Shown piece after piece: positions 49,970 to 58,520 of a stretch of 64,000 bases of DNA. The position numbers were made by a program, and so were the translations under genes. Under the pieces are notes generated by a model. The model ran no database searches and was not told the origin of the DNA. It saw only the letters and a list, made by a program, of their open reading frames with translations. Source of the DNA: DASXTC01 sp036505635 (GTDB lineage Bacteria; Acidobacteriota; Polarisedimenticolia; JACPZX01; DASXTC01); assembly GCA_036505635.1 (NCBI GenBank), contig DASXTC010000032.1, positions 62,001 through 126,000 on the forward strand, in the 5' to 3' direction. Every line of letters begins with the position of its first letter. Within the stretch, counting starts at the first letter, position 1.

Positions 49970-50773
49970 CTACCTCCCGGCGGGACGCACCTCCATCAGA
50001 AGCGTAGGCCCCACCAGGCGGTTGATCAGGGGGAAGGCCGAGACCGCGCGCACGGCCGCGAAGTAGAGACTCCCCGCCACCGGCAGGTCGAGCAGCCACT
50101 GCACGTGCGTGTTCATTAGCACGCTGCCGGTGTAGCGGCGCGCGGCGATTCTGCCTCCCGCTTCCGCCACGATCCTGCTCATCTCTCCGGTGGTGAAGGC
50201 AAAGATGTGATCCTCGCCCGCGGGGCCGATGGTGACCCCCGCGAAACCACCGGTCGAGCGTTTGGCCTCCTCGAAGGTGGGAAGCGTGTTGATGACGACG
50301 TGGCCGTTGGGCGTGCTGAGCACCAGCAGGCCGTCCGGCGCCAGCAGGCCGAGAGCCCGACGCACCAGCTCGGCCGGCGCCGTGACGTGCTCGATGATCT
50401 CGGTCATCACGATTGCGGCGAAGCGTTCCTGGCCACCCAGCTCGAAGGCGTCCCCCTGCACCCAGCGCACCAGCCCCCGATCGTCCTTTTTCTTCGAGTA
50501 GCTGATGAATCCCGGCTGCAAATCCACACCGGTGACGCGATAGCCGGCCTCCGCCAGCGTGATCGAGAGGTTCCCCTGGGCACACCCCACCTCCAGGACG
50601 CTGGAGCCGGTGGGCACGCGCCGCCGGATGATCTCGGCGGTCTGCCGAAGACGCCAGATGTAGACCAGTCGCCAGAAGTTCGTGGGACTGGGGGCGTCGA
50701 TCTCGCGCAGGTCGAAACCGTGAACGAATCGCTCCTGCTCCGTCTCAGGTGTGATCTCGAGGGCGCTGCGCAT
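49970..50773 (-). CDS. Class I SAM-dependent methyltransferase
   Basis: The 267-residue protein has motif I VLEVGCAQGNLSITLAEAGYR, the acidic VTGVDLQPGF and motif IV MTEIIEHV. The aromatic-rich N-terminus (NFWRLVYIWRLRQT) resembles methyltransferases acting on glycolipids or O-antigen. The substrate is unknown. It is the third gene of the murA-HIT-methyltransferase run, 4 bases after the HIT gene stop, and converges on the Wzc-like gene with only 15 bases between stops. Cotranscription with murA is inferred from spacing. Confidence 0.85.
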   Translation of the reverse strand: MRSALEITPETEQERFVHGFDLREIDAPSPTNFWRLVYIWRLRQTAEIIRRRVPTGSSVLEVGCAQGNLSITLAEAGYRVTGVDLQPGFISYSKKKDDRGLVRWVQGDAFELGGQERFAAIVMTEIIEHVTAPAELVRRALGLLAPDGLLVLSTPNGHVVINTLPTFEEAKRSTGGFAGVTIGPAGEDHIFAFTTGEMSRIVAEAGGRIAARRYTGSVLMNTHVQWLLDLPVAGSLYFAAVRAVSAFPLINRLVGPTLLMEVRPAGR

Positions 50774-50777
50774 CCCG

Positions 50778-51134
50778 TCAACCCGGCGGCCACCCGAAGG
50801 TCCGGCCTCCCATCAGGTGGAAGTGGACATGGAAGACCGACTGGCCGGCCCCCCGCTGGGTGTTGGCGACCAGACGGTATCCCTCCTCCGCGTCGCCCAT
50901 CTGCCTGGCCAGCTCGGCCGCCACCCGCACAACGTGCCCCATGAGCGGCTCGTCCCGCGCGGTCACGTCGTTGAGCGTGGACATGTGCACGCGCGGGCAG
51001 ATCAGCGTGTGATGCGGGGCCTGGGGGTTGATGTCCTCGAAGGCCACCAGGCGGTCGTCCTGATGCACCATCTTAGAGTTGATCTCCCCCGCGATGATCC
51101 GGCAGAAAAGACAGTCGTTCACCATGGTCATCAT
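50778..51134 (-). CDS. Histidine triad (HIT) family nucleotide-binding protein
   Basis: The 118-residue protein shows the HIT-fold N-terminus CLFCRIIAGEI with its CxxC, and the triad HVHFHLMGGR (H-x-H-x-H) near the C-terminus. HIT proteins of this HinT type hydrolyse nucleoside phosphoramidates; their physiological role in bacteria is little known. Several in-frame Met codons (51134, 51131, 51125) could be the start. It lies 12 bases downstream of murA and 4 bases before the methyltransferase gene, so it is probably in the murA transcript. Confidence 0.93.
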   Translation of the reverse strand: MMTMVNDCLFCRIIAGEINSKMVHQDDRLVAFEDINPQAPHHTLICPRVHMSTLNDVTARDEPLMGHVVRVAAELARQMGDAEEGYRLVANTQRGAGQSVFHVHFHLMGGRTFGWPPG

Positions 51135-51146
51135 CTTCCTCGATTC

Positions 51147-52400
51147 TCAACGAACTCGTTCGATCTCGGCACCCAGCGCCTGGAGCTTCTCCTCGATCCT
51201 CTCGTAACCCCGGTCGATGTGGTAGACGCGGTCGATCAAGCTCGAGCCTTCGGCCACGAGCGCGGCCAGGATCAGGGAGGCGCTGGCGCGCAGGTCGGTG
51301 GCCATCAGGGGAGCCGCCGACAGCGGCGTCGGTCCCCGGACGATCGCGGTGCGTCCGTCCAGCGTGATATCGGCTCCCATGCGTCTGAGCTCGCCCGCGT
51401 GCATGAAGCGGTTCTCGAAGATGTTCTCCGTGATGATCGACGCGCCAGAGGCCTGCGTCATCAGCGCCATGTACTGCGCCTGAATATCCGTGGCGAACCC
51501 GGGGTAAGGGGAGGTCGCCGCGTCGGCGGCCGCCAGCGTGCCGGTCCGCTCGACGGTCACGGCGTTTTCCGAAACCGTCACGCGCGCGCCGGCGCTGGCG
51601 AGATGGTCGGTCAGTGCCGCCAGATGCGCGGGGACGCAACCGGTCACCCGGACCTTTCCGCCCGCGATGGCGCCCGCCAGGAGAAAGGTCCCCGCCTCGA
51701 TGCGATCCGGGATCACGTGGTGCTCGGCCCCATGCAACGTCTCGACCCCCTCGATGATGATCGTGTCGGCGCCGGCCCCCACGATGCGGGCCCCCATCGC
51801 CGACAGCAGGTCGCAGAGATCCACGATCTCCGGCTCCATGGCGCAGTTGCGCAGCACCGTGCGTCCCTCGGCGAGGCTGGCGGCCATCAGGAGGTTTTCG
51901 GTCCCCGTGACCGTGCGCGACGTGAAGGTGATGTCGGCGCCGTGCAGCCGGGACGATCGGGCGGTGATGTACCCGTGGACGAGATCGACCTCGGCGCCCA
52001 GACGCGAGAGCCCCTCGAGATGGAGGTTGATCGGTCTCTCCCCGATGGCGCACCCGCCCGGAAGCGAGACCCGCGCGCGTCCCGTGCGGGCGAGCAGCGG
52101 CCCCAGAACCAGCACCGAGGCGCGCATGGTGCGCACCAGGTCGTAGGGCGCCTCGGGCTCACCGATACGGCCGACTCTGACGGTGCAGGTCCCGTCGTTT
52201 GCGATCGAAACGCCGCCGCCGAGGTGCTCCAGAACGCGGACCATGGTGACCACGTCGCGCACGCGGGGGACATTGCGCAGGACGATCGGCTGGTCGGTGA
52301 GGAGGGAGGCCGCCAGCGCGGGCAGCGCCGCGTTCTTGGCGCCGCTGACCGGGATATCGCCGTTGAGCGTTCGTCCGCCGCGGATCCTGATCTTGTCCAT
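51147..52400 (-). CDS. murA: UDP-N-acetylglucosamine 1-carboxyvinyltransferase
   Basis: MurA catalyses the first committed step of peptidoglycan synthesis, adding enolpyruvate from phosphoenolpyruvate to UDP-GlcNAc. From ATG 52400 the length is 417 residues, the family norm. Catalytic Cys117 sits in SLPGGCAIGERPINLHLEG, so the fosfomycin-reactive cysteine is present (rather than the Asp variant). The N-terminus MDKIRIRGGRTLNGDIPVSG and the KNAALPA motif fit well. GGAGG lies 9 bases upstream. A perfect minus-strand TATAAT (52424-52429) precedes it without a clear -35. The open frame continues upstream to 52535, but those codons do not fit the family. Confidence 0.97.
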   Translation of the reverse strand: MDKIRIRGGRTLNGDIPVSGAKNAALPALAASLLTDQPIVLRNVPRVRDVVTMVRVLEHLGGGVSIANDGTCTVRVGRIGEPEAPYDLVRTMRASVLVLGPLLARTGRARVSLPGGCAIGERPINLHLEGLSRLGAEVDLVHGYITARSSRLHGADITFTSRTVTGTENLLMAASLAEGRTVLRNCAMEPEIVDLCDLLSAMGARIVGAGADTIIIEGVETLHGAEHHVIPDRIEAGTFLLAGAIAGGKVRVTGCVPAHLAALTDHLASAGARVTVSENAVTVERTGTLAAADAATSPYPGFATDIQAQYMALMTQASGASIITENIFENRFMHAGELRRMGADITLDGRTAIVRGPTPLSAAPLMATDLRASASLILAALVAEGSSLIDRVYHIDRGYERIEEKLQALGAEIERVR

Positions 52401-52461
52401 GTGCGCCCGCCTCCGACCCGTCATTATACTGCGGGCGGGGCGAGCCGACGCGACGTCGGTT

Positions 52462-53691
52462 GTGTTTCGGATCTGCAGCGCGATAAAATGTGATGAATCC
52501 GATTCGACATTCGGAAAGGTCAGGCGAAAAATCACACCTCACGACGCACTCCCGGATGAGGGCACGAGCTCCTCCACGCGGCAGGTTCTCCTGGTCGCCT
52601 CCGCGGCCTGGGGGCTGGAAGGCGGACTCGAGCGGTTCAACCGCCGGCTCATCCGGTGCCTCTCCGACCTGATGTCCGGCTCCCGTCTGCGCCGGGTGAT
52701 GGCCCTCGTCCACTTCGAATACCCGGAGCACGCCGGCCGGTACCCGCGGAGCGTCTCATTCACGCCGGGATGCGCGAGCGTGCCCAGGACGCTGGTTTCC
52801 TTCGCCTGGCTGACGCTGAGGAGGCGGCCCGACGTGATCCTCTACGGCGTCGTCTCCTTCGCGGCGCTGCTGCCGCTCGCCGCAATCCTGAGCCCCCGCG
52901 CGCGCAGGGTCCTCCTCGTGCACGGGATAGAGGTGTGGGTCCGGCCGTCCCCCTTCCGCCGTTGGGCCGTGAAGCGCTTCGCCGGGGAGATCGTCGCGGT
53001 CAGCAGGTTCACGGTCCATCGCATGTGCGAGGTCTATGGCATCACTGAGAAACGTTTCCGGATCCTCGCGAACGCCGTGGACGTGGACGGGACCCACGCG
53101 GCCGGCGGTGGCCCATCGCCCGAGCTGCAGGGGGAGCACAGGGTTTTCACGATCTCGAGGCTCGGTGAGCGGGACTACTACAAGAACGTGGACAAGGTCA
53201 TCCTGGCGCTGGCCAGGATCCGCGAGTCGTTTCCGGATACGCACTACTACATCGTCGGAACAGGGTCGCTCCGCCCCGACCTGGAAAAGCTCGCTCGCGA
53301 GACGGGGATGGCCGATTACGTCCACTTCCTGGGGATCGTGGACGATGCGACGAAGGACGCACTCTTCGAGGCCTGCCACGTCTTCATCCTCCCATCCACG
53401 GGCGAGGGGTTCGGGATCGTGTTCCTCGAGGCCTGGCGGCATGGCTTGCCGGTCATCTGCAGCGATCAGGACGCGGCGCGTGAAGTCGTGCGCGACGGCG
53501 TGGACGGTTTCTGCGTCCCACCGGTGCCCGACCGCATCGCCGCGGCGGCCTGCGCCCTGTTGGCCGATCCGCAGGCGCGCCGCTCGATGGGTGCCGCGGG
53601 GCTGGAGCGCCTCCGACAGCGATACGGTCACGCGCAGTTTCACCACACGGTCGAGGAGATCCTCTTCGGGGACGAGCCATGTGCGGGATAG
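52462..53691 (+). CDS. Glycosyltransferase family 4 (GT-B fold)
   Basis: The protein has QVLLVASAAWGLEGGLERFN at its acceptor-side start, HRVFTISRLGERDYYKNVD at the donor domain, HYYIVGTGSLRPDLE, and the E-x7-E motif in GEGFGIVFLEAWRHG. It is a retaining glycosyltransferase, probably of the polysaccharide pathway. The start is uncertain. No ATG, GTG or TTG exists in frame between 52465 and about 52580, so GTG 52462 (409 residues) is the first plausible start, and ATG 52399, overlapping the murA start, is the alternative. The stop overlaps the asnB start by 13 bases, so the two are coupled. Confidence 0.85.
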   Translation: MFRICSAIKCDESDSTFGKVRRKITPHDALPDEGTSSSTRQVLLVASAAWGLEGGLERFNRRLIRCLSDLMSGSRLRRVMALVHFEYPEHAGRYPRSVSFTPGCASVPRTLVSFAWLTLRRRPDVILYGVVSFAALLPLAAILSPRARRVLLVHGIEVWVRPSPFRRWAVKRFAGEIVAVSRFTVHRMCEVYGITEKRFRILANAVDVDGTHAAGGGPSPELQGEHRVFTISRLGERDYYKNVDKVILALARIRESFPDTHYYIVGTGSLRPDLEKLARETGMADYVHFLGIVDDATKDALFEACHVFILPSTGEGFGIVFLEAWRHGLPVICSDQDAAREVVRDGVDGFCVPPVPDRIAAAACALLADPQARRSMGAAGLERLRQRYGHAQFHHTVEEILFGDEPCAG

Positions 53692-55625
53692 CCGGAGTCC
53701 TTTCGCCGAGAGGGAAGTTCGATGCCGGCCCGATGGAGGCCATGCTCCGCGCCATCGATCACCGCGGCCCGGATGATCGCGGGTTCGCCCGTCTCGAGGC
53801 GGGGCCGGGCGATCTCTGGCTCGGCAGCACTCGACTCGCGATCATCGATCTCTCCGCAGCAGGGCACATGCCCATGGGAGAGACCGGCTCGAAGAGCGTG
53901 ATCGTCTACAACGGCGAGATCTACGGTTTTCAGGAGCTCCGCCGCGAGCTCGAGGCCGCGGGGGAGGGCCTCTCCTCCCGGACCGACACCGAGGTGATCC
54001 TCCGGCTCTATCGCCGCGAAGGGGCGCGGTGCCTGCAGCGTCTCCGTGGGATGTTCGCCTTCGCGATCTGGGACGCGGCGAGATCCGAGCTCTTCCTTGC
54101 CCGCGACCGCGCGGGGAAGAAGCCGCTCTACTACTGCGAGCCGGCCCCCGGCATCTGGGCGTTCGCCTCGGAGGTCCGGGCGCTTCTCGCCGGCGGCTTC
54201 GTCGAGCGCCGCCTGGATCCCACAGGGCTGGAGGTTTACCTCGCCAACGGATACACCGTCTCCCCACGAACCCTCGTGCGCGGGATTCGATCCCTCCTGC
54301 CAGGGCACTTCATGCGCGTGAGCGTGGAGGGAAGGATCCTCGAGGCGGGAGCCTATTGGAGACCGCCACGACCCGCGCTCACCAGGCAGGTCTTCACGGA
54401 AGAGAAGTCCGAGGAGGGCCGCCAGGTCTTTCAGGACTCCGTGGCGCTGCGCCTGATAAGCGACGTGCCTCTGGGCGTCTTTCTTTCTGGAGGAATGGAC
54501 TCCTCGGCCATCGTCGGGGCGGTCGGCCAGTCGGGGACCGATCTGCGCACGTTTTCCATCAGATTCCGCGAGAAGGAGTTCGACGAGTCCGAATACGCGC
54601 GGAAAGTCGCCTCGTTCTGGAAGACCAGGCACACCGAGGTCGACGTCGGAAGAGATGAGTTTTTCGCCTGGCTCCCCGATGCGCTGGCCGCCATGGACCA
54701 GCCCACGTTCGACGGGGTCAACACATACTTCGTCTCACGGGCGGCACGGCGCGCCGGTCTCAAGGTGGCTCTCTCGGGGTTGGGCGCCGACGAGCTCTTT
54801 GGCGGGTATCCATTCCTCAAGGCGGTTCCTCATCTCGGCATCGCCGCCCGGGTTTCCCCATGGGCTCCCGGAAGCCTGAGGGGGGCTCTGCTCAAGGTGG
54901 CGGGCCGTTCGCCCGTAGCGAACCTCTCGCACGTATGGAAGGCGTTCGACCTGTTTGGAACGGCCGGGGATGGCGCCGGCGGTTGTCCTCCGGTGCTCGG
55001 AGCCTATCAGGTGATGCAGACACTATTCCCCAGCTGGTCGCGGCGGGCCCTTCTCACGCATCCCCAGAACCACGAGACTCCTCTCGTGAACGCCATCGGG
55101 TTGCCCGAGGAGTTCGTCGCGTTCGTCCACGAGGATCTCGACGGCCTCGATCGCCACAGCGCCATGTCGCTCGTCTGCTGGCGCCTCTTCCTGGGCGAGA
55201 GGTGCCTGCGCGATACGGACTCGATGAGCATGGGAGTCTCCCTCGAGGTGCGTGCGCCTTTCACGGACCATCTCTTCGTGGAGCAAATGCTGTCGGTGCC
55301 CGGCCGCACACGCTGCGCCGGTATTCCCGAGAAGCCTTTCGAAGGGAGGCTCCTGATGCCATGGCTGAAGGGAGCCTGGACGCCGCGCCCCAAGCAGGGT
55401 TTCATCATGCCCTTCCGCGAATGGCTCGGCACTGCCGAGGGCGAGGACCGGATGCAGGCGGCGCTGCACGACCGAAGGCATCTGGAGTCGATCGGCCTGA
55501 GCCCGCCGGCCGTGGCCGAGGTCTGGCGGCGTCACCGCAGCGACCCGATCGGCATGCCCTGGTCCCGGGTCTGGACCATTTTCGTCCTCAGCGAATGGTG
55601 CCGGATGTGGAGCGTGTCACTCTGA
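53679..55625 (+). CDS. asnB: Asparagine synthase (glutamine-hydrolysing)
   Basis: The 648-residue enzyme transfers ammonia from glutamine to aspartate with ATP. The N-terminal glutaminase begins MCGIAGVLS with nucleophile Cys2, then HRGPDDRGF and NGEIYGF. The synthetase half has the PP-loop SGGMDSSAIVG near residue 270. It also fits the subfamily often found in exopolysaccharide and O-antigen clusters, where such proteins may amidate sugar acids rather than make free asparagine. It overlaps the upstream glycosyltransferase by 13 bases, which supports that second reading (inference). The ATG sits inside the upstream gene's end. Confidence 0.92.
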   Translation: MCGIAGVLSPRGKFDAGPMEAMLRAIDHRGPDDRGFARLEAGPGDLWLGSTRLAIIDLSAAGHMPMGETGSKSVIVYNGEIYGFQELRRELEAAGEGLSSRTDTEVILRLYRREGARCLQRLRGMFAFAIWDAARSELFLARDRAGKKPLYYCEPAPGIWAFASEVRALLAGGFVERRLDPTGLEVYLANGYTVSPRTLVRGIRSLLPGHFMRVSVEGRILEAGAYWRPPRPALTRQVFTEEKSEEGRQVFQDSVALRLISDVPLGVFLSGGMDSSAIVGAVGQSGTDLRTFSIRFREKEFDESEYARKVASFWKTRHTEVDVGRDEFFAWLPDALAAMDQPTFDGVNTYFVSRAARRAGLKVALSGLGADELFGGYPFLKAVPHLGIAARVSPWAPGSLRGALLKVAGRSPVANLSHVWKAFDLFGTAGDGAGGCPPVLGAYQVMQTLFPSWSRRALLTHPQNHETPLVNAIGLPEEFVAFVHEDLDGLDRHSAMSLVCWRLFLGERCLRDTDSMSMGVSLEVRAPFTDHLFVEQMLSVPGRTRCAGIPEKPFEGRLLMPWLKGAWTPRPKQGFIMPFREWLGTAEGEDRMQAALHDRRHLESIGLSPPAVAEVWRRHRSDPIGMPWSRVWTIFVLSEWCRMWSVSL

Positions 55626-55665
55626 TCTTCCGGGGCGCCAGAATCGTCCAGGACCTGGCTGATGC

Positions 55666-55694
55666 TTGACACTTCCCGGGGCGCCTCGTTATCT
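55666..55694 (+). promoter_or_regulatory. Strong sigma-70-type promoter of the FmdB-like gene
   Basis: TTGACA (55666-55671, perfect) and TTATCT (55689-55694) with a 17-base spacer, about 35 bases before GTG 55729. Confidence 0.65.
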
Positions 55695-55728
55695 TGAGCG
55701 TCCTGCCTGCGTGGGGGAGGTTTCCGCC

Positions 55729-56094
55729 GTGCCGATGTACGAGTACGAGTGCACCAAGTGCGGCCATCGCTTCGAGCTGATCCAGTTGTTCTCCGCTTCG
55801 CCGAAGACGAAGTGCCCCGTGTGCCGCGGAACCCTCCGCAAGCTCATCTCGGCTTCCGCGATCCAGTTCAAGGGGAGCGGCTGGTACGTGACCGACTACG
55901 CGAAAAAGAGCGGCGGGTCCGAAACGGGAAAAGGCTCCGAGGGACCGGCGGGGGACGGGAAGAGCTCCGAGAAGTCCGGGGAGAAGAGCGAGAAGAGCGA
56001 GAAGGGCGAGAAAGGCGAGAAGGCCGAGAAGGGCAAGTCGGAGGAGAGATCCTCCGGGAAAGAGAAGCCGGGCGGAAAGAAGGGCTCCTCCTAG
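55729..56094 (+). CDS. FmdB-family zinc-ribbon protein with charged repeat tail
   Basis: GTG 55729 gives MPMYEYECTKCGHRFELIQ, matching the FmdB family's usual MPxYEY start, and GGGGGAGG precedes it. Zinc ligands are two CxxC pairs (CTKC and CPVC) within the first 45 residues. After GSGWYVTDYAKKS the last 70 residues are a low-complexity tail of repeated EK, SEK and GEK units, certainly disordered and highly charged. FmdB was first named as a regulator of formamide use; most family members are of unknown role, and many are short zinc ribbons of 60-110 residues. The stop overlaps the galU end by 4 bases. Confidence 0.88.
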   Translation: MPMYEYECTKCGHRFELIQLFSASPKTKCPVCRGTLRKLISASAIQFKGSGWYVTDYAKKSGGSETGKGSEGPAGDGKSSEKSGEKSEKSEKGEKGEKAEKGKSEERSSGKEKPGGKKGSS

Positions 56095-56987
56095 CGGCGT
56101 TTGCGAGGCCGCGGCCGGGCGCCATCCAGGTCGAGCGACAGCAGGTACTCCCGGAACTCTTTGCCGAGGTCAGGCCGCTTCAGGGCGTACTCCACGGTGG
56201 CCTTCAGGAATCCCAGCTTGTTGCCGGTGTCGTAGCGCTTCCCCTCGAACCGGTAGCCGTAGATCGCCTGCTTCTTCAGCAGCGAGCGCAGCCCGTCGGT
56301 GAGCTGGATCTCGCCGCGGTGGTCCGGCTTCGTCCGTTCGAGGTGGTCGAAGATCTCGGGCGTGAGGATGTAGCGCCCGATGATGGCGAGGTTGGAGGGG
56401 GCCGCGGCCGCGTCGGGTTTCTCCACGAGGTCGCTGATGCGGTAGAGCGAATCGCCCTCGGGTGTGCCGGAGATGACGCCGTAGTCCTTGGTCCGGGAGC
56501 GATCGACCTCCTCGAGCGCGAGGATCGACGTCTTCAGCCGCGCGAAGTGTCCGATCATCTGCTTCATGGCGGGGACCTTCGCGTCGATGATGTCGTCTCC
56601 CAGGAAGACGGCGAATGGCTCGCGCCCCACCAGATCCCTCGCCGCGAGGATGGCGTGCCCTAGGCCGAGCGCCTCCTTCTGGCGCACGTAGGAGACGCGG
56701 ATCATGTCCGAGATGTGCCTCACCACTGCGAGCTTCTCTCGATCGCCGCGCTCCTCGAGGACCTTCTCCAGCTCGTAGGAGACGTCGAAGTGGTCCTCGA
56801 TGGCGTTCTTCCCGCGGCCCGTCACGATGATGATGTTGTCGATCCCCGATGCGACCGCCTCCTCGATGACGTACTGGATGACCGGCGTGTCGACCAGCGG
56901 GAGCATCTCCTTGGGCTGGGCCTTGGTGGCCGGCAGGAAGCGGGTCCCCAGACCGGCGGCCGGAAAGACTGCTTTGCGGATCGGCAT
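56091..56987 (-). CDS. galU: UTP-glucose-1-phosphate uridylyltransferase
   Basis: GalU makes UDP-glucose from UTP and glucose-1-phosphate, supplying glucosyl, galactosyl and glucuronosyl donors for the polysaccharide genes around it. From ATG 56987 it is 298 residues: KAVFPAAGLGTRFLPATKA (nucleotide loop), PKEMLPLVDTPVIQYVIEE, the LGDDII metal site and the VEKPDAAAAPSNLAIIGRY strand. AGGAGGT lies just upstream and a TATACT element (57029-57034 complement) may be its -10. The open frame runs on upstream across serS, but those codons are a shadow of serS. Confidence 0.96.
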   Translation of the reverse strand: MPIRKAVFPAAGLGTRFLPATKAQPKEMLPLVDTPVIQYVIEEAVASGIDNIIIVTGRGKNAIEDHFDVSYELEKVLEERGDREKLAVVRHISDMIRVSYVRQKEALGLGHAILAARDLVGREPFAVFLGDDIIDAKVPAMKQMIGHFARLKTSILALEEVDRSRTKDYGVISGTPEGDSLYRISDLVEKPDAAAAPSNLAIIGRYILTPEIFDHLERTKPDHRGEIQLTDGLRSLLKKQAIYGYRFEGKRYDTGNKLGFLKATVEYALKRPDLGKEFREYLLSLDLDGARPRPRKRR

Positions 56988-57047
56988 CTGACCTCCTGCG
57001 CTCCCCCGGGTCCCCCCGTGGGTCGCAGAGTATAACGCACGCGCGCG

Positions 57048-57076
57048 TTGACACCGTAGGAGGCGTTGTTCTAGAT
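57048..57076 (+). promoter_or_regulatory. Strong sigma-70-type promoter of serS
   Basis: TTGACA (57048-57053, perfect) and CTAGAT (57071-57076) with a 17-base spacer. The ATG at 57085 begins about 8 bases after the -10, so the mRNA may be leaderless or nearly so. Confidence 0.6.
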
Positions 57077-57084
57077 TCGCGGCC

Positions 57085-58359
57085 ATGCTCGATCTCTCCT
57101 TCGTCCGCGAGAATCTCGACCTCGTCCGGCGGAAGCTCGCCGACCGCCAGGCAGGCATCGACCTGACCCCCTTCACGCAGCTCGACGAGCGGCGCCGCGC
57201 GCTCCTGAGCGAGGTTGAGGGGATGAAGCAGCGGCGCAACCAGATCAACGAGGAGATCACGCGTCTGAAGAAGGCCGGTGGGGACGCCGCCGCGCTCATC
57301 GCCGAGGGCCGGGCGCTCGGCGACGGGATCAAGGGGTACGACGCCAAGCTCGATGAGATCCAGGCGGAGATGAGCGGGTTTCTCATCCGCCTGCCGAACC
57401 TGCCGCACGAGTCGGTGCCGGTGGGCCGGGAGGCCGCCGACAACGTCGTGGTGAGGAGCTGGGGGGACAAGCCGTCGTTCGCGTTCGCCGCGCGCCCGCA
57501 CTGGGAGATCGGCGAGACGCTCGGGATCATCGACTTCAAGCGCGCGGCGCAGCTCGCGGGAGCGCGCTTCGCGGTGATGCGGGGTGCGGGAGCGCGCCTC
57601 GAGCGCGCGCTCATCAACTTCATGCTCGACGTCCAGACGCGCGAGCACGGATACCGGGAGGTGATCCCCCCTTTCATGGTCAACACGAGGACGATGACGG
57701 GAACCGGCCAGCTTCCGAAGTTCAAGGAGGATCTCTTCAAGGTCGAGGGGACCGACTACTGGCTCGTGCCCACGGCGGAGGTGCCGCTCACCAACCTGCA
57801 CGCGGGCGAGATCCTCGACGAGGAGATGCTGCCCCTTCGCTACACGGCCTGCACGCCGTGCTTTCGCAGCGAGGCGGGGTCGTATGGCAAGGACGTGCGC
57901 GGGCTGATCCGCCAGCACCAGTTCAACAAGGTGGAGTTGGTGTCGATCACGAGGCCCGAGGCGTCCTACGAGGAGCTCGAGCGGCTCACCCACAACGCGC
58001 AGGAGATCCTGCGCCGGCTCGGGCTGCACCACCGCGTCGTGGCGCTCTGCACGGGGGACATGGGGTTCGCCGCGGCCAGGACCTACGACCTCGAGGTCTG
58101 GCTGCCGTCCGAGGGGGGGGCGTACCGCGAGATCTCGTCATGCTCCAACTGCGAGGCCTTCCAGGCGCGGCGCGCCGAGATCCGCATCCGCCGGCGCGGC
58201 AGGAAGGGAACCGACCTGGCGCACACGCTCAATGGCTCGGGGCTCGCGGTGGGCCGGACCCTCATCGCCGTGCTGGAGAACTACCAGCAGGCCGACGGCA
58301 CCGTCCTCATCCCCGAGGCGCTCCGCCCCTACATGGACGGCCTCGACCGGATCGCGTAG
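57085..58359 (+). CDS. serS: Seryl-tRNA synthetase
   Basis: The 424-residue class II synthetase attaches serine to tRNA-Ser and, for later conversion, to tRNA-Sec. Residues 30-100 form the long antiparallel coiled coil that reads the tRNA long variable arm. Motif 2 is FRSEAGSYGKDVRGLIRQHQF, split as FRSEAGSYGKD and GLIRQHQFNKVE. Motif 3 is in NGSGLAVGRTLIAVLENYQ. The sole tRNA gene of the window, tRNA-Ser(UGA), begins 13 bases after its stop, so enzyme and substrate are probably cotranscribed. There is no ribosome binding site at a good distance, consistent with a leaderless start from the adjacent promoter. Confidence 0.97.
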   Translation: MLDLSFVRENLDLVRRKLADRQAGIDLTPFTQLDERRRALLSEVEGMKQRRNQINEEITRLKKAGGDAAALIAEGRALGDGIKGYDAKLDEIQAEMSGFLIRLPNLPHESVPVGREAADNVVVRSWGDKPSFAFAARPHWEIGETLGIIDFKRAAQLAGARFAVMRGAGARLERALINFMLDVQTREHGYREVIPPFMVNTRTMTGTGQLPKFKEDLFKVEGTDYWLVPTAEVPLTNLHAGEILDEEMLPLRYTACTPCFRSEAGSYGKDVRGLIRQHQFNKVELVSITRPEASYEELERLTHNAQEILRRLGLHHRVVALCTGDMGFAAARTYDLEVWLPSEGGAYREISSCSNCEAFQARRAEIRIRRRGRKGTDLAHTLNGSGLAVGRTLIAVLENYQQADGTVLIPEALRPYMDGLDRIA

Positions 58360-58372
58360 GATCGCCCCGACC

Positions 58373-58461
58373 GGAGGGATGGCTGAGCGGTTGAAAGCGA
58401 CGGTCTTGAAAACCGTTGACCTCTCTGGGGTCCGTGGGTTCGAATCCCACTCCCTCCGCCA
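58373..58461 (+). tRNA. tRNA-Ser (UGA anticodon)
   Basis: Acceptor stem GGAGGGA/TCCCTCC closes at 58373-58379 and 58451-58457, followed by discriminator G and an encoded CCA. The D arm GGCTGAGCGGTTGAAAGC, the anticodon stem-loop ACGGT-CTTGAAA-ACCGT with anticodon TGA (58407-58409), a long variable arm and the T loop GGGTTCGAATCCC are all present. The long variable arm and UGA anticodon identify a serine tRNA. It directly follows serS. Confidence 0.97.
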
Positions 58462-58520
58462 ATGTTGTCAGCGGCTTGCACGATTCGATCCCTTCCCCCC
58501 ATTCCGATCCGGGTAGGGAA

